The notes: generated by a model from the sequence alone, not told the origin. A DNA stretch of 64,000 bases from Rhodopseudomonas palustris (GCA_016215605.1 JACRJB010000054.1:1-64000), one strand, 5' to 3'; shown: positions 43,022 to 52,155, numbered from the stretch's first letter. Program-made: numbers and translations.

Positions 43022-44161
43022 ATGACTGAGGACGCTGGAGATCCGGCCGATCTTGCCGGAGCGCCGCTGCTGCAAATCGAGTCCGTTGAAAAGCGCTTCG
43101 GCGGCTTCGTCGCCGTCGACGGGCTGTCGCTCGACATCAAGGCCGGCGAGTTCTTCGCGCTGCTCGGGCCGAGCGGCTGCGGCAAAACCACGCTGCTGCG
43201 GATGCTCGCCGGTTTCGAGACGCCGGACCGCGGCCGCATCCTGCTCGACGGCCAGGACATCGCCGCTGTGCTGCCGCACCAGCGCCCGGTCAACATGATG
43301 TTCCAGAACTACGCGCTGTTTCCGCATCTGTCGGTGGCGAACAACATCGCGTTCGGGCTGAAGCGCGCCGGCCTGCCGCGACGCGAGATCAGAGAGCGCG
43401 TCGCCGAGATGGTGGCGCTGGTGAAGCTCGAAGGCCTGGAGAAGCGCAAGCCCGATCAGCTGTCCGGCGGTCAGCAGCAGCGCGTCGCGCTGGCGCGTGC
43501 GCTGGCGCGGCGGCCGCGGCTGTTGCTGCTCGACGAGCCGATGGCAGCGCTCGACAAGAAGCTGCGCGAAAGCACCCAGCTCGAATTGATGGCGCTGCAG
43601 AAGCGGCTCGGCACCAGCTTCGTCATCGTCACCCATGATCAGGAGGAGGCGATGACGGTCGCCGACCGGATCGGCGTGATGCAGGCCGGCCGGCTCGAAC
43701 AGGTGGCGACGCCGCGGCAGCTCTACGAGACGCCGGCGTCGCGCTGGGTCGCGGAGTTCGTCGGCGACGTCAACATGCTCGACGGCAGCATCGCGGCGCG
43801 CGAGCACGGCCGGCTGAGCGTCACGACCAGCGGCGCCGGCACGGTCGCCGCCGCCGAGCCGCGTCAGCCGCTGACCGCGACGTCGATCAGCGTCGCGATC
43901 CGGCCGGAGAAGATCAAGCTGTCGCGGCGCGGGCCGGCCGCCGACGTCGGCCATGCCGACGCCATCAACCGGCTCGACGGCGAGATCGCCGAGGTCGGCT
44001 ATTACGGCGGCCTGACCAGCTACAAGATCCGGCTCGACGCCGGCGCGACGCTGCTGGCGAAGATGGCCAACACCACGCGACTCGACGTCGACGCCTACCG
44101 CACCGGCCAGCACGTGGTGGCGTGGTTCTCACCCGACGATTGCGTCGTGCTCGAGCGATGA
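43022..44161 (+). CDS. PotA-type ABC importer ATPase
   Basis: 379 aa. Walker A LLGPSGCGKTTLL, signature DQLSGGQQQRVALARAL, Walker B LLLLDEPMAALDKK and H-loop VTHDQEEAMTVADR. A C-terminal TOBE domain (about 280-375) marks the spermidine/putrescine-type group. It is followed after 10 nt by the PotB-type permease. No cognate binding-protein gene is seen next to it. Confidence 0.94.
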   Translation: MTEDAGDPADLAGAPLLQIESVEKRFGGFVAVDGLSLDIKAGEFFALLGPSGCGKTTLLRMLAGFETPDRGRILLDGQDIAAVLPHQRPVNMMFQNYALFPHLSVANNIAFGLKRAGLPRREIRERVAEMVALVKLEGLEKRKPDQLSGGQQQRVALARALARRPRLLLLDEPMAALDKKLRESTQLELMALQKRLGTSFVIVTHDQEEAMTVADRIGVMQAGRLEQVATPRQLYETPASRWVAEFVGDVNMLDGSIAAREHGRLSVTTSGAGTVAAAEPRQPLTATSISVAIRPEKIKLSRRGPAADVGHADAINRLDGEIAEVGYYGGLTSYKIRLDAGATLLAKMANTTRLDVDAYRTGQHVVAWFSPDDCVVLER

Positions 44162-44171
44162 GGGCGGTCCG

Positions 44172-45089
44172 ATGAGCAGCGCGCGGCGGATCTTCACCCG
44201 GCCGGCCCGCCTGGCGGCGATCGCGCCGTATCTGTGGATGGCGTTGTTCTTCCTGGTGCCGTTCGGCTTCGTGGTGAAGATCAGCCTGTCGCAGAGCGCG
44301 ATCGCGCAGCCGCCCTACACGCCGCTGTTCGATCTCGCCGCCGGCTGGGACGCGCTGACGGCGGCGTTCGCTGCGCTGTCGGTCGACAATTTCCGGCTGC
44401 TGATGTCGGACAATCTCTACGTGCTGTCGTATCTGCGCAGCCTCACCGTCGCCGCGGTGTCGACCGCTATCCTGCTGCTGATCGGCTATCCGATCGCGTA
44501 CGCGATGGCGCGGCTGCCGCGCGGCTGGCAGCCGTTCGCGATGATGCTGGTGATCGTGCCGTTCTGGACCTCGTTCCTGATCCGGATCTACGCCTGGATC
44601 AACATCCTTCAGCACGACGGCCTGCTCAACAAGACGCTGCTGGCGCTGCATCTGATCTCGGCGCCGCTGGTGTGGCTGTCGACCGACACTGCGATGTATG
44701 TCGGTATCGTCTATTCCTATCTGCCGTTCATGGTGCTGCCGCTGTACGCGACGCTCGCCAAGCTGCCGCATGCGCTCGGCGAGGCCGCGGCCGATCTCGG
44801 CGCCTCGCCGCGCCAGGCGTTCTGGCTGGTGACGTTTCCGCTGTCGCTACCCGGCATCGGTGCCGGCGTGCTGCTGTGCTTCATTCCGATCGTCGGCGAA
44901 TTCGTCATCCCGGATCTTTTGGCCGGCTCCGGCTCGCAGATGATCGGGCAGACGCTGTGGCTGGAGTTCTTCACCAACCGCGACTGGCCGGTGGCCTCCG
45001 CGATCGCGGTCGTCCTGCTCGGCGTGCTGCTGCTCCCGCTGCTTATCTACGAGCGCGTGCAGCGCCGCCAGCTCGAAGGAGGGCGGTGA
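44172..45089 (+). CDS. PotB-type ABC importer permease
   Basis: 305 aa, six membrane helices and the EAA loop LGEAAADLGASPRQAFWLVT. PotB-like features include IAYAMARLPRGWQPFAMMLV and FWTSFLIRIYAWINIL. Its partner PotC-type permease is not adjacent but at 49063, beyond about 4 kb of unrelated genes. An ATG overlaps the stop (TGATG at 45087-45091), as if potC once began here. Confidence 0.94.
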   Translation: MSSARRIFTRPARLAAIAPYLWMALFFLVPFGFVVKISLSQSAIAQPPYTPLFDLAAGWDALTAAFAALSVDNFRLLMSDNLYVLSYLRSLTVAAVSTAILLLIGYPIAYAMARLPRGWQPFAMMLVIVPFWTSFLIRIYAWINILQHDGLLNKTLLALHLISAPLVWLSTDTAMYVGIVYSYLPFMVLPLYATLAKLPHALGEAAADLGASPRQAFWLVTFPLSLPGIGAGVLLCFIPIVGEFVIPDLLAGSGSQMIGQTLWLEFFTNRDWPVASAIAVVLLGVLLLPLLIYERVQRRQLEGGR

Positions 45090-45148
45090 TGATCAGGGAC
45101 GCGGCGCTGGCTCGATCAACCCTCCGACTTCATCGGACCTGCAAGTAG
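45089..45148 (+). pseudogene. Possible severed 5' end of potC
   Basis: A 19-codon frame opening at an ATG that overlaps the potB stop: MIRDAALARSTLRLHRTCK. The overlap is the usual coupling between PotB and PotC genes, and ALAR could align with the FSRF start of the downstream PotC. This suggests the original potC start was cut off by inserted DNA. Weak evidence. Confidence 0.3.
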
Positions 45149-45198
45149 TTGTTTCGACCGCGTGGGCGACGGTCTCGGCTCGAATCCACCTTCGTCGG

Positions 45199-45221
45199 CT
45201 CGGTCCATCTAGTGGACCGAG
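45199..45221. promoter_or_regulatory. Perfect palindrome upstream of the binding-protein gene
   Basis: CTCGGTCCA-TCTAG-TGGACCGAG: 9-bp perfect arms, 98 nt upstream of the binding-protein start. It could be the operator of the IclR-type regulator encoded next, or a terminator (TTTCTTTT follows 7 nt later). Confidence 0.45.
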
Positions 45222-45274
45222 GGTTCATTTCTTTTGACATCGCTCCGAGCTGATGCCAAAGACGCTGATTGGAA

Positions 45275-45303
45275 AGCCCCGCACGAAAAGACGGGGCTCG
45301 TTT
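45275..45303 (+). terminator. Leader hairpin / terminator-like stem
   Basis: AGCCCCG and CGGGGCT with a 10-nt loop and a short CGTTT tail, ending just upstream of the binding-protein SD. It could be an attenuator or the leftover end of an older transcription unit. Confidence 0.45.
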
Positions 45304-45319
45304 CGCGGGAGAGAACACC

Positions 45320-46516
45320 ATGTTGAGATATGCCCTGCTGCTGAGCGCGACCGTTTCGCTCGCCATGCTGCCAAGCGCCAAGGCGCAGGAGCAACCTTTC
45401 AAGATCGGCGTCTCGAACGATCAATCCGGTCCTTATGCCGATCAGGGAGGGCCGGGATCGGTTCTCGCCGCGCGCATGGCGGTCGAGGATTTCGGTGGCA
45501 AGGTGCTTGGACGCACGATCGAGGTCGTTGTCGCCGACAATCAGAACAAGCCCGATCTCGCGTCGCAGATCGCGCGGCGCTTCTTCGAAGTCGAAGGTGT
45601 CAGCGCCATCACCGACGGCGGGACGTCGGCAGCCGGACTCGCCGCGCAAGGCATGGCGACTCAACTCAACAAGACCATGCTCAACACGGCCGGCACCGCT
45701 CCGGGCTTCAGTGGCGCCCTCTGCTCTGCGTCGGGCACGCAATGGGCGACCAGTTCCTACGCACTCGCGAACACGGTGGTGAAGGACCTGGTCCGCGAGG
45801 GCGGAAAGAAGTGGTTCTTCGTGACGACGGATTCGGCCTTCGGAAATGCCCTCGAGCCGGAAACCGTGAAGGCGATCAAGGCCGCGGGTGGAACGATGCT
45901 CGGCAGCGTCAAGCATCCGATCAATACGGCCGACTTCTCGTCGTTCCTGTTGCAGGCGCAAGGCTCCGGCGCGGATGTCGTCGCCTTGGCCGTCGGCGGC
46001 TCCGATCTGATCACCGCCATGAAGCAGGCCAAGGAGTTCGCGATCCCCGGCCGCATGGTCGCGCTCTATGTCAGTCAGCCCGAGGTCGACTCGATGGGCC
46101 CGGAGACCGCGCAAGGCCTGCATTTCGCGACGCCCTTCTACTGGAATCTCAACGAGACGACGCGTGCCTGGTCGAAGCGTTTCGTCGAACGGCACAAGAA
46201 GATGCCGAGCATGATCCACGCCAACACCTATGTGGCGGTCACGCATTATCTGAAGGCGGTCGCGGCCGTCGGGTCGGACAAGGGCACGGATGTCGTCGCG
46301 AAGATGAAAGAGATGCCGATCGGCGACAAGGCGCTGATCCAGAATGCGTCGATCAAGGACAATGGTCGCGTGGTGATGGACATGTATGTCGCGCGTGCCA
46401 AGAAGCCGGGTGCCGCGGCGATGCCGGGCGACAGCTTCGAGATCGTCGGCACCGTCCCCGCGAACGACGCCTTCGAGGACATCGCTCTGTCCGGATGTCC
46501 CTTGCTGAAGAAGTAA
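45320..46516 (+). CDS. Branched-chain-amino-acid-type periplasmic binding protein
   Basis: 398 aa. Signal peptide (LLLSATVSLAMLPSAKAQ), then a type I periplasmic binding fold of the LivK/urea/aromatic-acid class: FKIGVSNDQSGPYADQGGPG, IEVVVADNQNKPDLASQIAR, ITDGGTSAAGLAAQG and WFFVTTDSAFGNAL. This group in Rhodopseudomonas often binds aromatic acids or amino acids. No permease or ATPase of this class is encoded nearby, so it must share another transporter or act as a sensor. Confidence 0.92.
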   Translation: MLRYALLLSATVSLAMLPSAKAQEQPFKIGVSNDQSGPYADQGGPGSVLAARMAVEDFGGKVLGRTIEVVVADNQNKPDLASQIARRFFEVEGVSAITDGGTSAAGLAAQGMATQLNKTMLNTAGTAPGFSGALCSASGTQWATSSYALANTVVKDLVREGGKKWFFVTTDSAFGNALEPETVKAIKAAGGTMLGSVKHPINTADFSSFLLQAQGSGADVVALAVGGSDLITAMKQAKEFAIPGRMVALYVSQPEVDSMGPETAQGLHFATPFYWNLNETTRAWSKRFVERHKKMPSMIHANTYVAVTHYLKAVAAVGSDKGTDVVAKMKEMPIGDKALIQNASIKDNGRVVMDMYVARAKKPGAAAMPGDSFEIVGTVPANDAFEDIALSGCPLLKK

Positions 46517-47352
46517 CGACCTTGCCCGACGCAGCCAAGATCCCCGTCAACGCCTTGCTGCGCGGGCTTCTCGTTCTCGAAGCCGTGAATGCCTACGGCC
46601 CGGTCGGTCTGTCGGATGTCCGCGACATCACGGGACTGCCGAAGGCGACCGCGTTGCGGCTGCTCGAAAGCCTTCGGCAGGTCGGGTACCTCTCCTTCGA
46701 CGAGACGGCGCGCACCTACACCGTCGGGCTGCGCGCGCTGGCCTTGTCGAACAACATCTCGCACCAGAACGATCTGGTGGAGACGGCTCGGCCGATCATG
46801 GACCGGCTGCGCCTGAAACTCGGCTGGCCGTCCGATCTCGCGATCTTCCAGCTGGACAAGATGGTCATCGTCGACACCAACCGGAAGCCGGGCATGCTGT
46901 CGAGCAATCGTTCGATCGGATCGCGCGTGCCGATGATGGCGTCCGCAACCGGACGCGTCTATCTCGCCAATATGCCCCCGGCCGAACGCGCCGAGCTGCT
47001 CGGGAGATTGCGTTCGTCGAGCGATCCGTTCGAGAAGCTGGCGCGCAATGCGAAGGCCGTCGACAGACTCGTCAAGACGACGCTGGAACGCGGCTACGCG
47101 ATTTCCGATCAGGAATTTTTGAAGACGAACCGTGGCGCCGCCGTTGCCGTCGAACATGGTGACGAAGTCGTCTGCGTCATCAATCTGATTGCGATCGCGT
47201 CGCTGGCGACACTCGAGGACATCGAGCGTCGCTATATTCCGATGCTGTTCGAGGCCAAGGCCGAACTCGAAGAGCAGATCCGCGGCGCTTTCCCGCCGCG
47301 ACATGCGAACGCAGCGCCGGCCAAACGCGGGATTGGGAAAGTCGACAGATGA
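46495..47352 (+). CDS. IclR-family transcriptional regulator
   Basis: 285 aa. Winged HTH (about 15-75: LLRGLLVLEAVNAYGPVGLS, DITGLPKATALRLLESLRQV) and a C-terminal effector domain (SRVPMMASATGRVYLANMPP, RNAKAVDRLVKTTLERGYAI). IclR proteins typically control catabolic operons and bind the substrate or an intermediate. ATG 46495 overlaps the upstream gene by 22 nt; a TTG at 46522 is an alternative start. The 3' end overlaps the GST gene by 4 nt. Confidence 0.92.
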   Translation: MSLAEEVTTLPDAAKIPVNALLRGLLVLEAVNAYGPVGLSDVRDITGLPKATALRLLESLRQVGYLSFDETARTYTVGLRALALSNNISHQNDLVETARPIMDRLRLKLGWPSDLAIFQLDKMVIVDTNRKPGMLSSNRSIGSRVPMMASATGRVYLANMPPAERAELLGRLRSSSDPFEKLARNAKAVDRLVKTTLERGYAISDQEFLKTNRGAAVAVEHGDEVVCVINLIAIASLATLEDIERRYIPMLFEAKAELEEQIRGAFPPRHANAAPAKRGIGKVDR

Positions 47353-47969
47353 AGCTCTATCACTCGACCGCTTCGCCCTTCGTGCGCAAGGTGATGGTGC
47401 TTGCGCATGAAACCGGCTTGGTCAGCCGCCTCGACCTGGTATCGGCGGTTGTCAGTCCGGTCGCCCGCGACGCGGGCGTCGTCGCACACAACCCGACGGG
47501 CCACATCCCCACTTTACTTCTGGATGACGGGACCGCCCTCTACGACAGTGCGGTGATCTGCCAGTATCTCGACACGTTGCACGATGGTCCGCCAATGCTT
47601 CCGGCCGAACCTCTGGCACGGGCGCGCGCGCTTTGCCTGCAGGCGCTCGGCGACGGGATCATGAACGCCGGGGTGTTGATCCGCTTCGAGAACGCGCTGC
47701 GACCGCCCGATCTGCGCTGGCCGGCTTGGCTCGACGGGCAGACCTCGAAAATCCAATCGAGCCTCGATGCGCTGGAGCGCGACTGGCTGGCGTATCTGGA
47801 GCAGCAGATCGATATCGGGACCATCTCGGTCGCGTGTGCGCTCGGCTACATCGATTTTCGTGAGCTTCGCCCTGGTTGGCGGACAGCGGTGCCGGCGCTC
47901 GCCGATTGGCATGCGCGTTTCGCGCAGCGAGGCTCGATGCAGCAGACGCAACTTCGCGCCATTGCGTGA
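47349..47969 (+). CDS. Glutathione S-transferase family protein
   Basis: 206 aa. Thioredoxin-fold N-terminal domain (MKLYHSTASPFVRKVMVLAH, Ser/Cys-type active region SPFVRK) with the conserved NPTGHIPTLLLDDG cis-Pro and LYDSAVICQYLD glutathione-binding segment. An all-helical C-terminal domain follows. It belongs to the YfcG/YibF-like bacterial GSTs, used for detoxification or for glutathione-dependent ether or dehalogenation steps. It is coupled to the IclR gene and followed by an SDR. Confidence 0.9.
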   Translation: MKLYHSTASPFVRKVMVLAHETGLVSRLDLVSAVVSPVARDAGVVAHNPTGHIPTLLLDDGTALYDSAVICQYLDTLHDGPPMLPAEPLARARALCLQALGDGIMNAGVLIRFENALRPPDLRWPAWLDGQTSKIQSSLDALERDWLAYLEQQIDIGTISVACALGYIDFRELRPGWRTAVPALADWHARFAQRGSMQQTQLRAIA

Positions 47970-48002
47970 CGTTGCGACAAACGGACCGGAGAGGAGACAA
48001 TC

Positions 48003-48737
48003 GTGAGCGGCATCTTCAAGGACAGCGTCATCCTCATCACGGGCGGAGCGGCCGGCATCGGGCGTGCGACCGGCGAACTGCTTGCCCAGCAAGGCGGGCG
48101 CATCAACATCCTCGATCTTTCCGTTGACAATGTCCCAGCTGATTGGACGGCCTATCGGGGCAGCGTGACCGACGATGCCGCAATCCGGTCCGCCGTCGAC
48201 GACATCGCCGCCCGCGAGGGCCGGATCGACATTCTCGTCAACAATGCAGGCGTGAGTTTCTACGGCGGCATCGAGGACGGCACGATGGACGATTGGTCGC
48301 GTGTGATCGACGTCAATCTCATCAGCGTCGCGCGCGTCTCGCGTCTGACCCTGCCTCACCTGCGCAAGTCCAGCCATCCGGCGATCGTGAACATCGCGTC
48401 GTGCCTGTCGCAGACCGGCCTCGCACGCCGTGCGCTCTATTCGGCGACGAAAGGCGGGGTCGAGGCGCTGACGCGGGCGATGGCTGCCGATCTTCTGTCG
48501 GAAGGCATCCGCGTCAATTGCGTCAATCCCGGCACCGTCGATACGGATTTCGTGCGCGGCCTCGCGGCGCAGGCCGGACGGGACGTCAGCGAGTTCGCCG
48601 CCCGGCAGGCGACGGGACACATGGTGTCTCCGGACGAGGTCGCCCACGCCATCGCTTACCTGGCGCGTCCCGGTGCGAGGTCCACCGTCGGATCCATCCT
48701 GACCGTCGAAGCCGGCTTCGGTCAACTGCATCGCTGA
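48003..48737 (+). CDS. Short-chain dehydrogenase/reductase
   Basis: 244 aa, classical SDR: cofactor motif ITGGAAGIGRATG, NNAG at about 80-83, catalytic Ser in NIASCLSQTG, and Tyr-Lys in YSATKGG. An Asp after the second strand (NILDLS) indicates NAD preference. GTG start with SD GGAGAGGAG. The GST-SDR pair resembles modules of glutathione-dependent aromatic or ether catabolism, but the substrate is unknown. Confidence 0.94.
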   Translation: MSGIFKDSVILITGGAAGIGRATGELLAQQGGRINILDLSVDNVPADWTAYRGSVTDDAAIRSAVDDIAAREGRIDILVNNAGVSFYGGIEDGTMDDWSRVIDVNLISVARVSRLTLPHLRKSSHPAIVNIASCLSQTGLARRALYSATKGGVEALTRAMAADLLSEGIRVNCVNPGTVDTDFVRGLAAQAGRDVSEFAARQATGHMVSPDEVAHAIAYLARPGARSTVGSILTVEAGFGQLHR

Positions 48738-49062
48738 TGCGCCGATTCACGGCGACGTCGGATCGCGCCACGATTCATCTGCGTCTGCGATCTCGCACGG
48801 TCTCCCTGGGGTAGCAAGCAGCCGTGGCGCACGTCGATCGCCACGGAGCCCGCGTGGCGATCGTGCGTTGCGGATATCAAGGATTCGATTGCCCGACTGC
48901 GCCCAATGATGGCAAATTGAGCCATCCGGGGGAGGTGCCCCACCGGAGAATCGAGCTTGTGCTCCATCCGCCGAAGTCCGGCGGTTCGAGAACAGCCTGA
49001 TCCATCGGAGCGTCTGCGTTGTCCGGAAGCGGCGGCGGAGAGCAAGAAGGCCGTGCCTGCCC
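48738..49062. other. Right junction region of the insert
   Basis: About 325 nt without a recognisable gene. It contains a 10-bp stem CGATCGCCAC/GTGGCGATCG (48835-48863), a possible end of the SDR transcript. The segment directly before potC has no clear ribosome-binding site. Confidence 0.5.
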
Positions 49063-49863
49063 ATGACGTTCTCCCGCTTCAACCTGGTCTCGCTGACGCT
49101 CGGGCTGGCGTTTCTGTATCTGCCGATCGTCATCATGGTGATCTACTCGTTCAACGACTCCCGCCTGGTGACGGTGTGGGGCGGCTGGTCGCTGCGTTGG
49201 TACCGCGAGTTCTTCCAGGACGAGGCGATGCTCGCGGCCGCGTGGATGAGTCTGCGTGTCGCGCTGGCGTCGGCGACGGCGGCCGCTGTGCTCGGCACGC
49301 TGGCGGCGGTGGCGCTGTCGCGGGCCGGTCATTTCGGCGGCCGCACGCTGTTTTCCGGGATGCTGTATGCGCCGCTGGTGATGCCCGAAGTGATCACCGG
49401 CCTGTCGCTGCTGCTGCTGTTCGTCGCGCTGAATGTCGAGCGCGGGTTCTGGACGGTGACGATCGCCCACACCACGCTGACGATGTGCTTCGTCGCGGTG
49501 GTGGTGCAGTCGCGCCTGCACGCGCTCGATCGCAGCGTCGAAGAGGCGGCGATGGATCTCGGCTGCGGCCCGATCGAGGCGTTCTGTTTGGCCACCGTGC
49601 CGCTGATCTGGCCGGCGATCGCGGCCGGCTGGATGCTGGCCTTCGCGCTGTCGCTCGACGATCTGGTGATCGCCAGCTTCACCACCGGCCCGGGCTCGGC
49701 GACGCTGCCGATCCGGATCTATTCGGAAGTGCGGCTCGGCGTGAAGCCGGAGATCAACGCGATCTGCACGCTGATCATCGCGGTGGTGACGGTGGCGATC
49801 GTGATCGCGTCGCTGGCGTCGAAACTGTCCCGCGCCAGGGCCGACAGCGCCGCGCCGATGTGA
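49063..49863 (+). CDS. PotC-type ABC importer permease
   Basis: 266 aa, six membrane helices. The EAA loop reads VEEAAMDLGCGPIEAFCLAT, with PotC hallmarks FLYLPIVIMVIYSFNDSRLV, and FALSLDDLVIASFTTGPGS near the C-terminus. It completes a PotA-PotB-PotC set with the genes at 43022-45089 but is separated from them by about 4 kb. MTFSRFNLVS may be a secondary start created when the original 5' end was displaced. Likely still functional if transcribed. Confidence 0.92.
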   Translation: MTFSRFNLVSLTLGLAFLYLPIVIMVIYSFNDSRLVTVWGGWSLRWYREFFQDEAMLAAAWMSLRVALASATAAAVLGTLAAVALSRAGHFGGRTLFSGMLYAPLVMPEVITGLSLLLLFVALNVERGFWTVTIAHTTLTMCFVAVVVQSRLHALDRSVEEAAMDLGCGPIEAFCLATVPLIWPAIAAGWMLAFALSLDDLVIASFTTGPGSATLPIRIYSEVRLGVKPEINAICTLIIAVVTVAIVIASLASKLSRARADSAAPM

Positions 49864-49886
49864 GCGCGAAGTGACGCACCTCCTCT

Positions 49887-49975
49887 CCGTCAGTGCGAGG
49901 AGGCGAAGCCGACGAAGCAATCCAAAGGCGCGGTGCACTGAGTTCTGGATTGCTTCGCTGCGCTCGCAATGACGG
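49887..49975. repeat. Palindromic repeat, family A (copy 3)
   Basis: Ends CCGTCAGTGCGAGG and CGCAATGACGG, with GAAGCAATCC and GGATTGCTTC inside. It lies between the convergent potC and AsmA genes. Confidence 0.8.
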
Positions 49976-50005
49976 AAGCGCTTCTGCCGCGCGCGGGCTC
50001 GCTAA

Positions 50006-50040
50006 CCCGTCATGCCCGGCACAAGGCCGGCCATGACGGG
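50006..50040. repeat. Palindromic repeat, family C (short copy)
   Basis: Single hairpin CCCGTCATGCCCGGC / GGCCGGCCATGACGGG, related to the ends of the element at 38957-39046. It immediately follows a family A element. Confidence 0.75.
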
Positions 50041-50064
50041 TGCGGCGAGTCGCACCTGAACGAA

Positions 50065-52029
50065 TCAGTTCGCCTTCGGCTCGGCGTTCGGTGCGGTGGC
50101 CGCCGGCGCGGCCGGCGGTTCGGCGGCATCGGGCTCGGCTTTGCGGCTGCCGGTGCCGCCGGTGATGCGCTCCAGCACCGAGCGGACCGCGTCGCGGGTC
50201 TTCTTGTCCTTCACCGCGTCGAGCAGCGGCGCCGAGGCGGGCGAGCGGCGGATCAGGCTTTCCGGGTCGGGGAAGATCAACGGATCGTCCCACGGCCCTT
50301 CGACGATGAACGGCAGGTTGAAGCCCGGCGCGCCCGGCGCATTGGCGAGGCTGGCGACGCCCTTGAGGTCGTATTCGCGCGACGGCACCGAGGCGGTGCC
50401 GGTCAGCGAGATCCTTGCGGTCGGGCCTTCGATCCGGATGTCGTCGGCGGTGGCGACGCCGTCGCTGAACCGGACCGCGATGTTGAGGCTGTTGAACGGC
50501 GTCTTGCCGTTGCGGAAATTGCCGCCGCCGGACAGCGGCCGCCGCTCCAGCCGCTTCAGCAATTGCTCGACGTTGAATCCGGTGATGGCGCCGTCGTGGC
50601 CGGTCAGCAGCGCCGAGCCGTCGAGCGATTGCGCCAGCCCGAACGGGCTCGAGCCCGACGCTTCCAGCGAGATGCTGAGATTGCCGCGCCCCGACAGGTT
50701 GCGCACGCCGAGCAGGTCGGTGGCGCAGGCTTCGAGGTCGACGTCGTTGAACTGGAACTGGGTTTTGATGTTGGCGACGCTGTCGCGGCGGGTGACGCCG
50801 AGGGTGCCGCGGACGATGCCGCCATAGATCTGCGCCTCGCCGACGCTGAGCGCCAGCGCGCCGCCGCGCAGATTGGCGCTGAGCGCGGTGCGCCCCAGCG
50901 CCGACGAGCCGAACACCACCTTCGCCGCCGACAGCCGGACGTCGAGATCGACCGGGTTGGCGGAGCCGAGATCGAACAATTGCCGGTTCCAGTCGCGGGC
51001 GCCGGTGGTCAGCAGCTTGATCGTCGACAGATAGGGCGTGACGTCGATGGTGCCGGCCGCCAGCGTCGCCTGCAGGCCCTGATGGCCGCCGGCGATGGTG
51101 TAGGTCATCACGCCTTCGGCGACGTTCTTGTCGAGCTCGATGTTTACGTTGGTCAGCGCGATCGACGGTCCGACCAGATTGGCGCGCGCCTTCATGGCGA
51201 AGCGGCCGAAGCCACCGGCGCCGGGCGGCTCCTGGCCGGCCCAGCGCAGCGCGTTGCGCAGCGAGGCACTGTCGGCCGAGAGGGTGCCTTCCAGCACCAG
51301 GGTCGATTTGTTGCCGATCGCGCCGTCGAACGCGATCTTCATCGGCGCGCCGGCGAGCCGCAGTTTCAGGCCCGAACGCTCGCCCGCCAAAGCGGCGATG
51401 AAATCGTTGACGCTGATGCTGCCGTCGAGCCGTTCGCCGCGCCAGTCGAATTGCCCGGCGGCGGCGAAGGTGCGCGAGATCGACGGCCACGCCAGCGACA
51501 GGTCGATGTCGCCGATGGTTTCGAAGACGCGGGCGGAGGCGTCGCGATAGGTCAGCACGCCGTCCTGCAGCCGGATCTCGGAAAACGACACCTGATCGTC
51601 GAGACCGGGCTTCATCGTTCGCGTCAGGCTCTTGATGAACGGCGTCCAGTTGCTGCCGCCGTCGGCGTCGCGGACGACGCGGATGGTCGGCTGGATCAGC
51701 ACGACGTCGGCGATCTCGAACCGGCGCAGCAACAGCGGCAGCAGCCGCAGATTGGCGGTGAGCGTCTGGACGCTGAGCGCGCTGTCGGCGCCATCGTCGT
51801 TGCTCTTCAGGCGCACCGCCTTGAAGGTGACGTAGCTGCGCGGGAAGATCGCGACCTCGATGTCGCCGTCGATCGCCAGGTCGAGTCCGGTCGCGGCGCG
51901 CAGCTGCTGCTCGACCGCCTGGCGCATCGCGCCGCGATCGATCAGCAGCGACAGCGCCGCCGCGCAGACCACGGCCAAGGCGATGAGCGCCGCAATCGAC
52001 ACCCCGAGGCGCTTGATTCCTTGGGCCAT
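50065..52029 (-). CDS. AsmA-family protein
   Basis: 654 aa. N-terminal membrane helix (KRLGVSIAALIALAVVCAAA), then a long beta-rich region with AsmA features: ATGLDLAIDGDIEVAIFPRS near the N-terminus, and C-terminal FNVEQLLKRLERRPLSGGGN and SLNIAVRFSDGVATADDIRI. AsmA/TamB/YhdP-type proteins bridge the periplasm and influence phospholipid transport and outer-membrane assembly. ATG 52029 (MAQGIKRLGV) chosen over the longer open frame. Confidence 0.9.
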   Translation of the reverse strand: MAQGIKRLGVSIAALIALAVVCAAALSLLIDRGAMRQAVEQQLRAATGLDLAIDGDIEVAIFPRSYVTFKAVRLKSNDDGADSALSVQTLTANLRLLPLLLRRFEIADVVLIQPTIRVVRDADGGSNWTPFIKSLTRTMKPGLDDQVSFSEIRLQDGVLTYRDASARVFETIGDIDLSLAWPSISRTFAAAGQFDWRGERLDGSISVNDFIAALAGERSGLKLRLAGAPMKIAFDGAIGNKSTLVLEGTLSADSASLRNALRWAGQEPPGAGGFGRFAMKARANLVGPSIALTNVNIELDKNVAEGVMTYTIAGGHQGLQATLAAGTIDVTPYLSTIKLLTTGARDWNRQLFDLGSANPVDLDVRLSAAKVVFGSSALGRTALSANLRGGALALSVGEAQIYGGIVRGTLGVTRRDSVANIKTQFQFNDVDLEACATDLLGVRNLSGRGNLSISLEASGSSPFGLAQSLDGSALLTGHDGAITGFNVEQLLKRLERRPLSGGGNFRNGKTPFNSLNIAVRFSDGVATADDIRIEGPTARISLTGTASVPSREYDLKGVASLANAPGAPGFNLPFIVEGPWDDPLIFPDPESLIRRSPASAPLLDAVKDKKTRDAVRSVLERITGGTGSRKAEPDAAEPPAAPAATAPNAEPKAN

Positions 52030-52155
52030 CGCCAATGAATATCCGGATCGAATGATGGGTATGAAAAGGGAGGGCCCGCCGGCCCCGTCGGGAGGCAACT
52101 TGATCGGTTTTCTTGTCTCTTTCAAGGCCTTCCGGGCCGCAGCGGGTGGACGCAA

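Noticed and set aside
45116-49084. TCAACC at both insert edges as a proven target-site duplication
   Set aside because: Six bases recur by chance, the reading frames differ by one at the two sites, and no transposase or terminal inverted repeats were seen; kept only as a hint.
49969-52038. 689-codon frame antisense to the AsmA gene
   Set aside because: Arg/Gln/Asp-rich shadow sequence with no domain, starting inside a repeat.
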